Of a stretch of DNA of 64,000 bases, positions 1 to 9,061 are shown one piece after another. Source of the DNA: Pilosibacter fragilis (GTDB taxonomy: Bacteria > Bacillota > Clostridia > Lachnospirales > Lachnospiraceae); NCBI RefSeq assembly GCF_032490495.1, contig NZ_JAVYJB010000004.1, forward strand, positions 186,001-250,000, written 5' to 3'. A model generated the notes under the pieces. It did not search any database. It was not told where the DNA came from and was given only the letters and a program-made list of their open reading frames with translations. The first letter of the stretch is position 1. Each line of letters opens with the position of its first letter. Position numbers and translations under genes: made by a program.

Positions 1-452
1 TGGGGATGACAGCATACAGACTTCAGTCTCCGAATAAGCTTTCCGGTGGACAGAAACAGCGCGTGGCCATCGCTGGCGTTATGGCGATGAAGCCCCGGTG
101 TATCGTTCTGGACGAGCCGACAGCGATGTTAGACCCGAACGGACGCCGCGAGGTCATTAAAACGGTTCATGAACTGAACCGTCAGGAAGGGATCACGGTA
201 GTTCTGATCACCCACTATATGGAAGAGGTCATTGACGCAGACCGCGTGGTCGTTATCGACGGTGGACATGTCGTGATGGACGGAACCCCGAAAGAGGTCT
301 TTTCCAGAGTCAAGGAACTGAAAAAATACAGCCTCGATGTGCCCCAGGTAACGGAACTGGCAGATGAATTAAAGGAAGCCGGAATGGATCTTCCTTATGG
401 AATTCTTTCCATCGACGAGCTTGTGGATGAACTTGTTCCGCTCTTAAAATAG
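1..452 (+). CDS. ecfA1: EcfA1, ECF transporter ATPase (C-terminal part)
   Basis: ATP-hydrolysing subunit of an energy-coupling factor (vitamin/metal) importer; pairs with EcfA2 on the cytoplasmic face of EcfT. The reading frame is open to the left edge, so only the C-terminal half is present. Visible are the ABC signature LSGGQKQR, Walker B (CIVLDEPTAMLDP), the H-loop (VLITHYMEE) and the C-terminal helical domain typical of EcfA. Walker A lies outside the window. It is followed after 18 bp by ecfA2 and then ecfT, the standard order. The substrate-binding EcfS is not in view, so the substrate is unknown. Confidence 0.93.
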   Translation, partial: GMTAYRLQSPNKLSGGQKQRVAIAGVMAMKPRCIVLDEPTAMLDPNGRREVIKTVHELNRQEGITVVLITHYMEEVIDADRVVVIDGGHVVMDGTPKEVFSRVKELKKYSLDVPQVTELADELKEAGMDLPYGILSIDELVDELVPLLK

Positions 453-470
453 TGGAGAAATGGTGGAAAT

Positions 471-1463
471 ATGGCAATCGAAATGAAACACTTGAATCAT
501 ATATACGGGCAGGGAACGATCTTTGAGCAGTATGCCTTAAAGGATGTAAATCTTACGATCCATGATGGCGAGTTTATCGGCCTCATCGGTCATACCGGAT
601 CCGGAAAATCAACCCTGACCCAGCATTTAAACGGACTTTTAAAGGCAACGAGCGGAGATATCCTTTATAACGGAGAAAGTATTTATAAAGAGGGATATTC
701 CATGAAAGAGCTCCGCAGCCATGTGGGGCTGGTTTTCCAGTATCCGGAGCACCAGCTGTTTGAGGTGGACGTATTCTCAGATGTCTGCTTTGGACCGAAG
801 AATCTGGGACTCCCGAAGGAGGAGATCGAGAAGCGCGCGAAAGAGGCGCTGGACATGGTGGGACTCGATGAGAGCTTTTATAAGCAGTCTCCCTTCGACC
901 TTTCCGGAGGTCAGAAACGCCGAGTGGCCATCGCAGGCGTTCTGGCGATGAAACCGGAGGTCCTGATCTTAGATGAGCCGACAGCCGGTCTCGACCCGAA
1001 AGGACGCGACGACATTTTAGGACTCGTACAAAAGCTCCATAACGAGCAGGGGTTGACGATCATTCTCGTCTCCCACAGCATGGAGGATGTGGCGCGATAT
1101 GTGTCCCGTCTTGTGGTCATGAACCACGGCGAGAAGGTCTTCGACGGAACTCCGAAGGAGGTATTCCGCCATTATAAAGAGCTGGAAGCCATCGGCCTTG
1201 CGGCGCCGCAGATCACCTATGTGGTGCACAAGCTGATCGACAAGGGGATCCCGCTGGATCCGGATATCACGACGGTGGAAGAGGCGAAGAATGCAATCCT
1301 TAAGATCTGGCGCGAAAAGTATGGAAAAAGTTCCGGAAATGCAGCGCAGGTAAGCGCAGCCGGAGCGGATTCCGAGAACGCAGATCATGGGAACGCCACT
1401 GGAACAGCCTCTGAGAAGGCAGACAGCACAGAAAAGACAGCCGGGGAGGAAACGACATGTTAA
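471..1463 (+). CDS. ecfA2: EcfA2, ECF transporter ATPase
   Basis: Second ATPase of the ECF importer, working as a heterodimer with EcfA1. Walker A (GHTGSGKST, about residue 40), Q-loop (VFQYPEHQLF), signature LSGGQKRR, Walker B (VLILDEPTAGLDP) and H-loop (VSHSMED) are all present. The protein is 330 aa, roughly 45 longer than usual, because of a C-terminal low-complexity Ala/Gly/Glu/Thr-rich tail after the IWREKYGKS segment. The start follows a GGAGAAATGG-type ribosome site. The 3' end overlaps ecfT by 7 bp, implying translational coupling. Confidence 0.95.
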   Translation: MAIEMKHLNHIYGQGTIFEQYALKDVNLTIHDGEFIGLIGHTGSGKSTLTQHLNGLLKATSGDILYNGESIYKEGYSMKELRSHVGLVFQYPEHQLFEVDVFSDVCFGPKNLGLPKEEIEKRAKEALDMVGLDESFYKQSPFDLSGGQKRRVAIAGVLAMKPEVLILDEPTAGLDPKGRDDILGLVQKLHNEQGLTIILVSHSMEDVARYVSRLVVMNHGEKVFDGTPKEVFRHYKELEAIGLAAPQITYVVHKLIDKGIPLDPDITTVEEAKNAILKIWREKYGKSSGNAAQVSAAGADSENADHGNATGTASEKADSTEKTAGEETTC

Positions 1464-2257
1464 GAGATATCACGCTTGGACAGTACTACCCGGTAGATTC
1501 CCTTCTTCACAGGCTGGATCCACGAACAAAACTCTTTGGAACGCTTGTATACATTGTAACACTATTTATTGCGGACAATATCTGGGCATACCTTGCGGCG
1601 ACGATCTTTCTGATCGCGGCGATCAAGCTCTCCAATGTCCCGGTAAAATTCATGGTGCGGGGCTTAAAATCCATCGTGTTCCTGCTTCTCATCAGCGTCA
1701 GCTTCAACCTGTTCCTGACGCCGGGTACCCCGATCTTTAAGATCGGTTTCCTGCAGATGACCTGGGAAGGTCTCCGGTTTGCGGCATTTATGGCGATCCG
1801 TCTTGTTTACCTCGTTATGGGATCCACGATTCTGACGCTCACAACGACACCGAACCAGCTGACAGACGGTCTGGAAAAGAGCCTTGGCTTTTTAAAGAAG
1901 GTCGGTGTTCCGGTCCATGAGGTGTCCATGATGATGTCCATTGCGCTCCGCTTTATCCCGATCCTGATCGAGGAGACAGATAAGATCATGAAAGCGCAGA
2001 TGGCGAGAGGCGCTGATTTCGAGAGCGGAAACCTGATCCAGAAGGCGAAATCCATGGTACCGCTTCTTGTACCACTTTTCGTATCCGCATTCCGCCGTGC
2101 CACGGACCTCGCGATGGCCATGGAGGCGAGATGCTACCGCGGCGGCGAGGGCAGAACAAAGATGAAACCGCTTAAGTACGCGAAGAGGGACCGTATGGTT
2201 TATGGGGCGTATCTGGTGTATTTTGCGGCGGCGATCGTGCTGAAGGTTTTGCTGTAG
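1457..2257 (+). CDS. ecfT: EcfT, ECF transporter transmembrane subunit
   Basis: Membrane scaffold that couples the EcfA1/EcfA2 ATPases to substrate-binding EcfS proteins. At 266 aa with several hydrophobic segments it has the usual size. The two Ala-Arg-Gly coupling motifs of the family are visible as AQMARGADF and, near the C-terminus, as the EARCYRGG segment. It overlaps ecfA2 and ends about 155 bp before truA, matching the conserved ecfA-ecfA-ecfT-truA block of Firmicutes. Confidence 0.94.
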   Translation: MLRDITLGQYYPVDSLLHRLDPRTKLFGTLVYIVTLFIADNIWAYLAATIFLIAAIKLSNVPVKFMVRGLKSIVFLLLISVSFNLFLTPGTPIFKIGFLQMTWEGLRFAAFMAIRLVYLVMGSTILTLTTTPNQLTDGLEKSLGFLKKVGVPVHEVSMMMSIALRFIPILIEETDKIMKAQMARGADFESGNLIQKAKSMVPLLVPLFVSAFRRATDLAMAMEARCYRGGEGRTKMKPLKYAKRDRMVYGAYLVYFAAAIVLKVLL

Positions 2258-2413
2258 AAGATGATTAACTCCGGTTTCGATGAAAAGCAGCGCTAAAGCC
2301 CGGATATGACGGGGAACAGCACCGCGTGGAAAATGGTCGAAATCGGGAACTTGATATTCAGAGAAATAGAATTGCCCGGATTTTCCGGACAGCAGAAGGA
2401 AAACAATAAAGCT

Positions 2414-3448
2414 ATGAGACGAATCAAACTGACGGTGGCCTACGACGGCACCGCATACAAGGGCTGGCAGCTCCAGCCCAATGGCGTTACCATAGAGGAG
2501 ATGTTAAATAAGGCTCTTTCGGATCTTCTGAAAGAGCCTGTCTGCGTCATTGGGGCAAGCCGGACGGACTCCGGCGTCCATGCGCGCGGAAATGTGGCGG
2601 TCTTTGACACGGAGAGCCGGATCCCGGGAGATAAATTCTGTTATGCGGTAAACCGCGGACTCCCGGAGGATATCCGTGTGGTGGAATCCGAGGAAGTTCC
2701 CCTGGACTGGCATCCGAGAAAGCAGAACTGCGTAAAGACCTACGAGTATCAGATCTTAAACTGTAAGATCGAGATCCCGACAAGACGCCTCTACGCCCAT
2801 TTCTGCTATTACCCGTTAAACGTGGAAAAGATGAATGAGGCGGCAAAATACCTCATTGGGGAACATGATTTCATCAGCTTCTGCGCCGCAAACCACCAGG
2901 CGGAGGAGACGGTCCGGACGATCTACGGGGCCGAGGTGAAAAAGAATGATGAGGACATCGTAACGATCCGCCTTTGCGGCAGCGGATTCCTCTACAACAT
3001 GGTGCGGATCATCGCGGGAACCCTGTTAAAAGTCGGAACCGGTGAGTGGGAGCCGGAACATGTGAAAGAGGTACTGGAGGCAAGAAACCGCAAAGAGGCG
3101 GGACAGACTGCTCCGGCGAAGGGGCTGACACTTGTGGGAATCGAGTATGAGAGGGAGATCCCAAAGGAGATCGTTGGGAGAAATGAACATTGGGATGCTG
3201 TTCTGGACCAGACCAGCTTGGAATCCGACGGAGTTTCCCGCGTGCGGATCAGGTTCTCCGAACCCGAAGAACTCCCTCGCCTGATCCGCCGCATGGTGCA
3301 TCAGGCATACCGGAATGGGGCGAAGGAAGTGTTTGTGACGATTCCGGATGGATATGAGGTGTCGGAGACGGAAAGCTATGGGTATTACCGACTCCGCAGG
3401 CTGGATGACGGCAGCTACGGAACGGAATATACGGGGAGGGCGCTATGA
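2414..3448 (+). CDS. truA: TruA, tRNA pseudouridine(38-40) synthase with C-terminal extension
   Basis: Isomerises uridines 38-40 in the tRNA anticodon arm. The catalytic Asp lies in SRTDSGVHARGN (D52). The Met at 2414 preceding RRIKLTVAYDGTAYKGWQ, with AGAAGGA upstream, is the family-like start; an in-frame upstream start at 2306 would add non-conserved sequence. The TruA fold ends near KGLTLVGIEY (about residue 240). A further ~100 residues, including a RVRIRFSEPEELPRLIRRM segment, form an extension absent from standard TruA (about 250 aa). The stop overlaps the next gene by 4 bp. I do not recognise the extension. Confidence 0.93.
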   Translation: MRRIKLTVAYDGTAYKGWQLQPNGVTIEEMLNKALSDLLKEPVCVIGASRTDSGVHARGNVAVFDTESRIPGDKFCYAVNRGLPEDIRVVESEEVPLDWHPRKQNCVKTYEYQILNCKIEIPTRRLYAHFCYYPLNVEKMNEAAKYLIGEHDFISFCAANHQAEETVRTIYGAEVKKNDEDIVTIRLCGSGFLYNMVRIIAGTLLKVGTGEWEPEHVKEVLEARNRKEAGQTAPAKGLTLVGIEYEREIPKEIVGRNEHWDAVLDQTSLESDGVSRVRIRFSEPEELPRLIRRMVHQAYRNGAKEVFVTIPDGYEVSETESYGYYRLRRLDDGSYGTEYTGRAL

Positions 3449-4860
3449 ACCAGGTACTGATCCAACTGATCTATTTTGTGATCTATTCCGTTGTGTTCCT
3501 GGTCATCGGAAAGCTCTCCTTTTCGGAAAGCGATTCTCTCTCCAAGTTTTTCGTCGGTGAGAGAAAAAATGACGAAAAACGCCTGTTTTTCACATTTGTC
3601 GGAACCTGGGTCTCCGCGGCGACGATTCTGGGATTTACGGGAAACGTATACCACAGCGGACTCTCTGTCATCGCGTCATCGGTTATCCCGTGGTTTATCG
3701 GCGCGGGTCTCCTGTATCTGATGACGGACCGGCTATATGAGAATAATGTCCTGTCGATCCCACAGCTGATCGGAAAAAAGCATGATTCAAAATTTCTGCA
3801 GACAGCATCGGCCATTTTTATGATCTGCGGCTATATTTTCTATCTGATGATCCAGATCAAGGGATTTGGCATTGCGGTATCCAGCCTGCTGAATATCAAT
3901 TACAAGGTAGCTGTCTTTCTTGTCTATCTTTTTATCCTCTATTCGAGCTTCGGCGGCTTTAACTCCGTCACGAAGTCGGACTGCCTCAATCTGATTATGC
4001 TCTCTGTGAGCATCGGGGTTCTGTATCTGGTTATCGTAAAAAACGTTCCGGGACACTGGTTTTTGACGGATCAGACGGTGCATGAACTCATAAAGAGCAA
4101 GGGCGTCTTCGAAAATCAGACAGCGGAGATTGGAATCTTCGTATATATCTCCATGTTCTTCGGCTGGGGAATGGGACTGGCGTCGAATCCCCAGTATATG
4201 GTCAGGATCCTGGCGGCGAAGGATAAAAAAACCGCAAAACATATGATCCTGCATGCACTGATATTCCTGTGCGTGCTGTACTTTGCACTGACCCAGATCG
4301 GTCTTGGACTGCGGATCCTCTTTCCGCAGCTGAAAAATTACTGCTCCGCGGATGACGTATTTATCTATGCAGTGGTCAATCTCATGAACACACCGTTCAG
4401 CGGTTTCTTCCTGATCAGCGTGATCGGCGCCTGTGTCTCAACGGCGAACTCCCAGCTTCACCTGATCGGCTGCATGCTGTCCTACGATGTGGCTGCCCAG
4501 ATCACAAAAAAGAAGATGTCGGAGGAGCAGATCCTCATCCTGGCGCGGGTATTTATCTTCATAGGTGGCACGGCTGCACTGATCTTATCCGTAAATCCGC
4601 CGGAGGACATGCTGTCCTTCGGAGCGGACATCTGGGGATTATTCTCGGCGGCGCTTGCCCCTCTGATCTACGGTGGACTGTACTGGAAACGGAGAACGAA
4701 AGCCGGGGCGGTGGGAGCGTTCTTTACAGGACTTATCTGCTCTGTCCTGTTCTGGAAAATGGATCTCCAGATATACTGGGCATTTCCGGCAACACTGTGC
4801 GCAGCGGCGGTCTATGTTGTGATCCCGATGTTTGAGAAGAAGAGAGGGGCAGAAGAATGA
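3445..4860 (+). CDS. Sodium:solute symporter family transporter
   Basis: A 471-residue membrane protein with about 13 hydrophobic segments. The pattern is that of the SSS family (PutP/PanF-like): a Gly/Ser-rich first third (FVGTWVSAATILGFTGNVYHSG), GWGMGLASNPQYMVRILAAKD in the middle and VIGACVSTANSQL later. It probably imports an organic solute with Na+. It overlaps truA upstream and the histidine kinase downstream by 4 bp each. This suggests one transcript in which the two-component pair senses the transporter's substrate. The substrate cannot be read from the sequence. Confidence 0.82.
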   Translation: MNQVLIQLIYFVIYSVVFLVIGKLSFSESDSLSKFFVGERKNDEKRLFFTFVGTWVSAATILGFTGNVYHSGLSVIASSVIPWFIGAGLLYLMTDRLYENNVLSIPQLIGKKHDSKFLQTASAIFMICGYIFYLMIQIKGFGIAVSSLLNINYKVAVFLVYLFILYSSFGGFNSVTKSDCLNLIMLSVSIGVLYLVIVKNVPGHWFLTDQTVHELIKSKGVFENQTAEIGIFVYISMFFGWGMGLASNPQYMVRILAAKDKKTAKHMILHALIFLCVLYFALTQIGLGLRILFPQLKNYCSADDVFIYAVVNLMNTPFSGFFLISVIGACVSTANSQLHLIGCMLSYDVAAQITKKKMSEEQILILARVFIFIGGTAALILSVNPPEDMLSFGADIWGLFSAALAPLIYGGLYWKRRTKAGAVGAFFTGLICSVLFWKMDLQIYWAFPATLCAAAVYVVIPMFEKKRGAEE

Positions 4861-6197
4861 GCGGAAAGAAAAAACAACTGTTTCGATCATGGTTCTGCAG
4901 GATCGAGCATGAGATCATGCTGCCGTTCGTCACGGTGGGAATTCTGGTGGTCTGTGCATTCTGTGCTATTTCGGTGTATAATGGATACACAGAAAAGCTT
5001 AAGGACAGAAAAGAGTACGCGAGGACCACGATCCGCGGCATGGAGGCGGATATTTACTATCTGCAGGGAAAACTGAGTGAGGAGGAGATCCGGCAGAAGT
5101 ATAAGTTCTATCATGATCCGGCGGTGCGGATCATGGCTGCCGACGGTACGGTCATCACAGGGGACGAGGAGATCCCGGACGGGAACATGGAACTTCTGTA
5201 CGCGGACAGTGGAAATTTCCTGGGGTGGCGTCTGGAATACTGGATGGATAAAAAGTCATTCGAGAACGCGATCCTGGAAGAACAGAATTACGTCATTGTG
5301 GGCGCTGTGGCCAGTCTCCTGATCATCGTCCAGGTCAGCGTGTTCCTCGCCTGGAGTCTCACAAAACCGATCCGCAGCATGGGCGCGGCGTGTAAAAAGC
5401 TCGATGAGAACAAGGACGGGTTCCGGGAGTACAGCTTTCCGGAGACAGCGAGAAAGGACGAGATCGGCCAGCTGGCGAGAACTTTTGAGAATCTTCTGAA
5501 AAACCTTGATAATTACACAAAAATGGAGTATACGAGCCGGATGTCATCGGCGCTGGCCCACGAGATCAAGAATCCGCTGGCCGGGATCCGTTCCGGGATA
5601 CAGGTCCTGGGCGGACGGGCGGTGAAGGAGAATGAAAAGCTTCTCTGCGACAGCATGCTCCATGAGATCGACCGGGTGACCGGGCTGATCAATGACCTGT
5701 TTACACTGTCGGTGAAGAAGGAAAACCACAGACATGTCTTTCCGGCGGATGCGGTGCTGCGGGAGGTGGCATCCATCTACGCGAAGGAGTGCGAACAGCA
5801 GAATGTCGCGTTCAAGACAGACTGTGCGGCGTGTGAAGTGTTTGCCGATGAGAATGAAATGCGCCAGATGCTGTACAATCTTCTGACGAACAGCATGCGG
5901 GCGGTCAGCCGGGACGGCACGGGGAAGATCTGTCTCTCCGTGTCTTCCGACGGAGGCATGACTACATTCTGCGTCTCCGACAACGGAAAAGGAATGAATG
6001 AAGAGGAGCTGAAACGCGCAAGAGAACCGTTCTACACGAAGAGCATTAACGGCGTCGGGCTCGGTCTGGCGATCGTAAACCGGCTGATCGGGCAGAACCA
6101 CGGCAAAATGGAAATGGAAAGCGCTCCGGGCTGCGGAACGACGGTGCGCCTGATTTTTGAAAGCAGGGATGAACATGAAAAAGATACTGATCGTTGA
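4857..6197 (+). CDS. Sensor histidine kinase
   Basis: Membrane kinase of the two-component pair encoded with the response regulator at 6175. It has an N-terminal membrane segment (about residues 20-42), an extracytoplasmic region, a second membrane segment (about 140-162), HAMP-like linker, the HisKA H-box SALAHEIKNPLAG, and HATPase boxes (N-box LLTNSMRAV, G1 VSDNGKGM, G2 GVGLGLAIV). It starts 4 bp inside the symporter gene and its end overlaps the regulator. The signal sensed is unknown; coupling to the symporter points to a nutrient. Confidence 0.87.
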   Translation: MSGKKKQLFRSWFCRIEHEIMLPFVTVGILVVCAFCAISVYNGYTEKLKDRKEYARTTIRGMEADIYYLQGKLSEEEIRQKYKFYHDPAVRIMAADGTVITGDEEIPDGNMELLYADSGNFLGWRLEYWMDKKSFENAILEEQNYVIVGAVASLLIIVQVSVFLAWSLTKPIRSMGAACKKLDENKDGFREYSFPETARKDEIGQLARTFENLLKNLDNYTKMEYTSRMSSALAHEIKNPLAGIRSGIQVLGGRAVKENEKLLCDSMLHEIDRVTGLINDLFTLSVKKENHRHVFPADAVLREVASIYAKECEQQNVAFKTDCAACEVFADENEMRQMLYNLLTNSMRAVSRDGTGKICLSVSSDGGMTTFCVSDNGKGMNEEELKRAREPFYTKSINGVGLGLAIVNRLIGQNHGKMEMESAPGCGTTVRLIFESRDEHEKDTDR

Positions 6198-7530
6198 TGA
6201 CGAATTTCTGATCCGGTTTACGCTGGAGGAAGGACTGAAGGACCGGGGATACGAGACCCAGTCGGCGGAAACGGTGAAGGACGCTCTCGAGAAGATGAAA
6301 ACGTTCCACCCGCAGGTGATCCTCCTGGATAACCGCCTGCAGGACAGCCTCGGGATCGACGAGATCTCCACGTTCCGTTCCGCCGATGAGGAGGTTCAGG
6401 TGATCCTGATGACGGCGTACGGCTCTGTCGCCCAGGCGGTGGAGGCGACGAAGCGCGGCGCTTACGACTATATTTTAAAGCCCTTTGATATTGACGAGAT
6501 CGACCGGATCGCCAGCCGCTGCATTGGCCAGATGCAGGACCGGGAATCCCTGGAGTTCTTAAAGGGAAAAACGCAGGAATTTATCGGAGTCAGCGACGCT
6601 GCGATGCGGATCCGGCGCCACATCGAGCTTCTCGGAAAGAATTCCTCGGTGAATGTTCTGATCCGGGGCGAGACCGGAACAGGAAAAGAGGTTGCGGCAT
6701 CCCTGATCCATGCCTGCAGCGACCGGCGGGACCACCTGATGGTCCGCATCAACTGCGGCGCAATTCCGGAACATCTGATGGAGAGCGAGCTCTTTGGCTA
6801 TGAGCGGGGGGCCTTTGCGGGCGCGATGAAGACGAAGAAGGGCTTGATCGAGCTGGCAGCAGGCGGAACTGTGTTCTTGGATGAGATCGGGGAACTTCCC
6901 CTCTCCATGCAGACAAAGATCCTAACGTTCCTGGACCATAAGAAGTTCAAGCGTGTGGGTGGTCTGGAGGACATCGAAGTGGATGCCCGGGTGATCGCGG
7001 CGACAAACCGGAATCTGGAACATGCCGTAAAGCAGGGGGAATTCCGGGAAGATCTTTTCTACCGGATCAATGTTATGGAGCTTGTGATCCCGCCGTTGAG
7101 GGATCGGAGAGAGGATATTCCGGCGCTATGCGATTATTACCTGAAATATTATAACGGCATGTTTGGAAAGAATATCACCCATGTGGATCCTGATTTTATG
7201 CGGGAGCTGCTTTTGTATGACTGGAAAGGGAATGTTCGGGAACTGAAAAATATTTTCGAGCGCTGCTTCTTATTCTGTCAGGGGGACGTGCTTGAAAAAC
7301 ATGTGGAATTAAAGCGGGTAGACTGGAAAGATGATACCCGGACGGGAGAACCGTTTGCGTTAAAGGATCTTCGGAAAGGACCGATCAGTCTCGACCAGGA
7401 GGTTTCCATGCTGGAACAGATCTACATGGACCAGGCGCTGAAGCTCTGCGGAAACAACGTGACAAAAGCGGCGGCCCTTTTGGGGATCACGAGATTCTCC
7501 ATGAAGAGAAGACTTGATAAGGAAGACTGA
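6175..7530 (+). CDS. NtrC-type AAA+ response regulator with altered GAFTGA loop
   Basis: Receiver (phospho-acceptor D52 in ILLDNRLQD), AAA+ domain (Walker A GETGTGKE, Walker B GGTVFLDEIGELP, arginine-finger region RINVMELVIPPLRDRREDI) and a C-terminal Fis-type HTH (GNNVTKAAALLGITRFSMKRRL). Proteins of this design activate sigma-54 promoters, but the contact loop usually written GAFTGA reads GAFAGA, so the key Thr is Ala. Start options are 6169 and 6175; 6175 has an AGCAGGG site at normal spacing. It overlaps the kinase gene. A target could be the symporter operon or the oxoproline genes downstream; neither is shown. Confidence 0.85.
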   Translation: MKKILIVDDEFLIRFTLEEGLKDRGYETQSAETVKDALEKMKTFHPQVILLDNRLQDSLGIDEISTFRSADEEVQVILMTAYGSVAQAVEATKRGAYDYILKPFDIDEIDRIASRCIGQMQDRESLEFLKGKTQEFIGVSDAAMRIRRHIELLGKNSSVNVLIRGETGTGKEVAASLIHACSDRRDHLMVRINCGAIPEHLMESELFGYERGAFAGAMKTKKGLIELAAGGTVFLDEIGELPLSMQTKILTFLDHKKFKRVGGLEDIEVDARVIAATNRNLEHAVKQGEFREDLFYRINVMELVIPPLRDRREDIPALCDYYLKYYNGMFGKNITHVDPDFMRELLLYDWKGNVRELKNIFERCFLFCQGDVLEKHVELKRVDWKDDTRTGEPFALKDLRKGPISLDQEVSMLEQIYMDQALKLCGNNVTKAAALLGITRFSMKRRLDKED

Positions 7531-7595
7531 AATCTTACGGCCCGCACGGCAAGAGGGCATACCTGCTGAACAGTTGAAAACGTGCAAAAATTCAC

Positions 7596-7645
7596 ATCGT
7601 GCGAAATCGCTCACTGAAACTGAGCGGATTCGCACGATTTTTTTG
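7596..7645 (+). terminator. Rho-independent terminator after the response regulator
   Basis: An 18-nt stem with two mismatched positions (ATCGTGCGAA...CGCTCA pairing with TGAGCG...TTCGCACGAT), a 7-nt loop and a T-run at 7637-7644. It closes the symporter/two-component transcript. Confidence 0.85.
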
Positions 7646-7755
7646 AAAATTCCAAAAAGATTTTCCAAAACTGAAAAATATAGTTGAATATCACTAAAAA
7701 ATCAGATAAAATCAAGGCATCAGTTGTAGAAAAGATACGAAAGGGGTACTCATTT

Positions 7756-8967
7756 ATGGGGGAAAAGAAAAAACACAGCAACATGACGACCTTGATGGGA
7801 GCTGCATTCCTGATGGCGACATCCGCGATCGGACCGGGATTTCTGACACAGACTTCCACATTTACGGCTCAGTATAAAAGCGTTTTCGCGCTTGTGATCG
7901 TCTGTACGATCCTGCTGGATGTGACGACACAGTTAAATATCTGGTCGGTGATCGGTGTGTCCGGCATGCGCGGACAGGATATTGCAAATAAAGTCCTTCC
8001 GGGACTCGGGTATTTTATCGCATTCATGGTTGCGCTTGGCGGTCTGGCATTCAACATCGGAAATGTCGGAGGCGGCGCCCTGGGACTCAACGTATTGTTC
8101 GGAATACCGACGACGGTTGGAACCTTTATCGCGGGAATCATCGGAATCCTGATCTTCCTCTCCAAGGACGCGAAGGCCAGCATGGATAAGCTGACAAAAT
8201 ACCTTGGAAGTATCATGATCATCGTAGTTCTCTATGTGGCAATCAAATCCAAACCTCCGGTAGGGGATGCTGTGAGCAGTATTTTCCACCCGGGCGATGT
8301 GGGTGCCCTTGTCCTTCCGCTCATCACGCTTCTCGGAGGAAGCTGCGGCGGATATATCACATTCTCCGGTGCGCACCGTCTTCTTGACGCCGGATATTCC
8401 GGAAAGAAAGATCTTCCGCATGTACGCCAGTCTGTTTTAATGGGTGTCAGCGTTTCCGGAATCATGAGGATCCTGCTGTTCCTTGCGGTTCTCGGTGTCG
8501 TGACAGCAAACCCGGATGTGACACTCGACGCTTCAAATCCGGCAGCAGACGCGTTCCGTCTCGGAGCTGGCGTGATCGGATATAAGATCTTTGGTCTTGT
8601 CCTTTTCTTCGCCGCTACAACATCCGTCATCGGCGCGGCTTATACATCGGTTTCATTTTTAAAGACTCTTCATCCGTTTATCATGAAGAACGAAAAATGG
8701 TTTGTGATCGGATTTATCACAGCATCCACACTGATCATGGCGGTTCTCGGAAAGCCGGCAGCACTCCTTGTACTTGCGGGTGCGTTAAACGGACTGATCC
8801 TTCCGCTGACACTCTTAACGATCCTTCTCGCGAGCAGAAACAAGAAGATTGTCGGCGAGGATTACAAGCATCCGACGATCCTCATCGTTTTAGGTGTATG
8901 CGTGGTACTGCTTACAGGATTCTCCGGGATCAAAGCTCTTCCGGGAATCTTAAAGATGTTCGGATAA
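7756..8967 (+). CDS. Nramp-family transporter (YcsG-like) of the 5-oxoproline cluster
   Basis: A 403-residue membrane protein with about 11 hydrophobic segments, resembling Nramp/MntH. The TM1 metal-binding DPGN motif of true metal carriers is replaced: residues 23-33 read SAIGPGFLTQT. This fits the YcsG branch that sits beside ycsF (pxpA) in Bacillus and is thought not to be a divalent-metal carrier. The start at 7756 has AAAGGGG upstream; an upstream in-frame Met at 7684 lacks one. Inference: imports 5-oxoproline or a related acid for PxpABC. Confidence 0.82.
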   Translation: MGEKKKHSNMTTLMGAAFLMATSAIGPGFLTQTSTFTAQYKSVFALVIVCTILLDVTTQLNIWSVIGVSGMRGQDIANKVLPGLGYFIAFMVALGGLAFNIGNVGGGALGLNVLFGIPTTVGTFIAGIIGILIFLSKDAKASMDKLTKYLGSIMIIVVLYVAIKSKPPVGDAVSSIFHPGDVGALVLPLITLLGGSCGGYITFSGAHRLLDAGYSGKKDLPHVRQSVLMGVSVSGIMRILLFLAVLGVVTANPDVTLDASNPAADAFRLGAGVIGYKIFGLVLFFAATTSVIGAAYTSVSFLKTLHPFIMKNEKWFVIGFITASTLIMAVLGKPAALLVLAGALNGLILPLTLLTILLASRNKKIVGEDYKHPTILIVLGVCVVLLTGFSGIKALPGILKMFG

Positions 8968-9061
8968 GGCTAATTATGTATTGAGATTGTGATGCAAGTC
9001 GTTTAAAATAGTAGATAGGAAATTTAGAAAATACCGGCAGGGAAAGCAAGGAGGAAATCTT

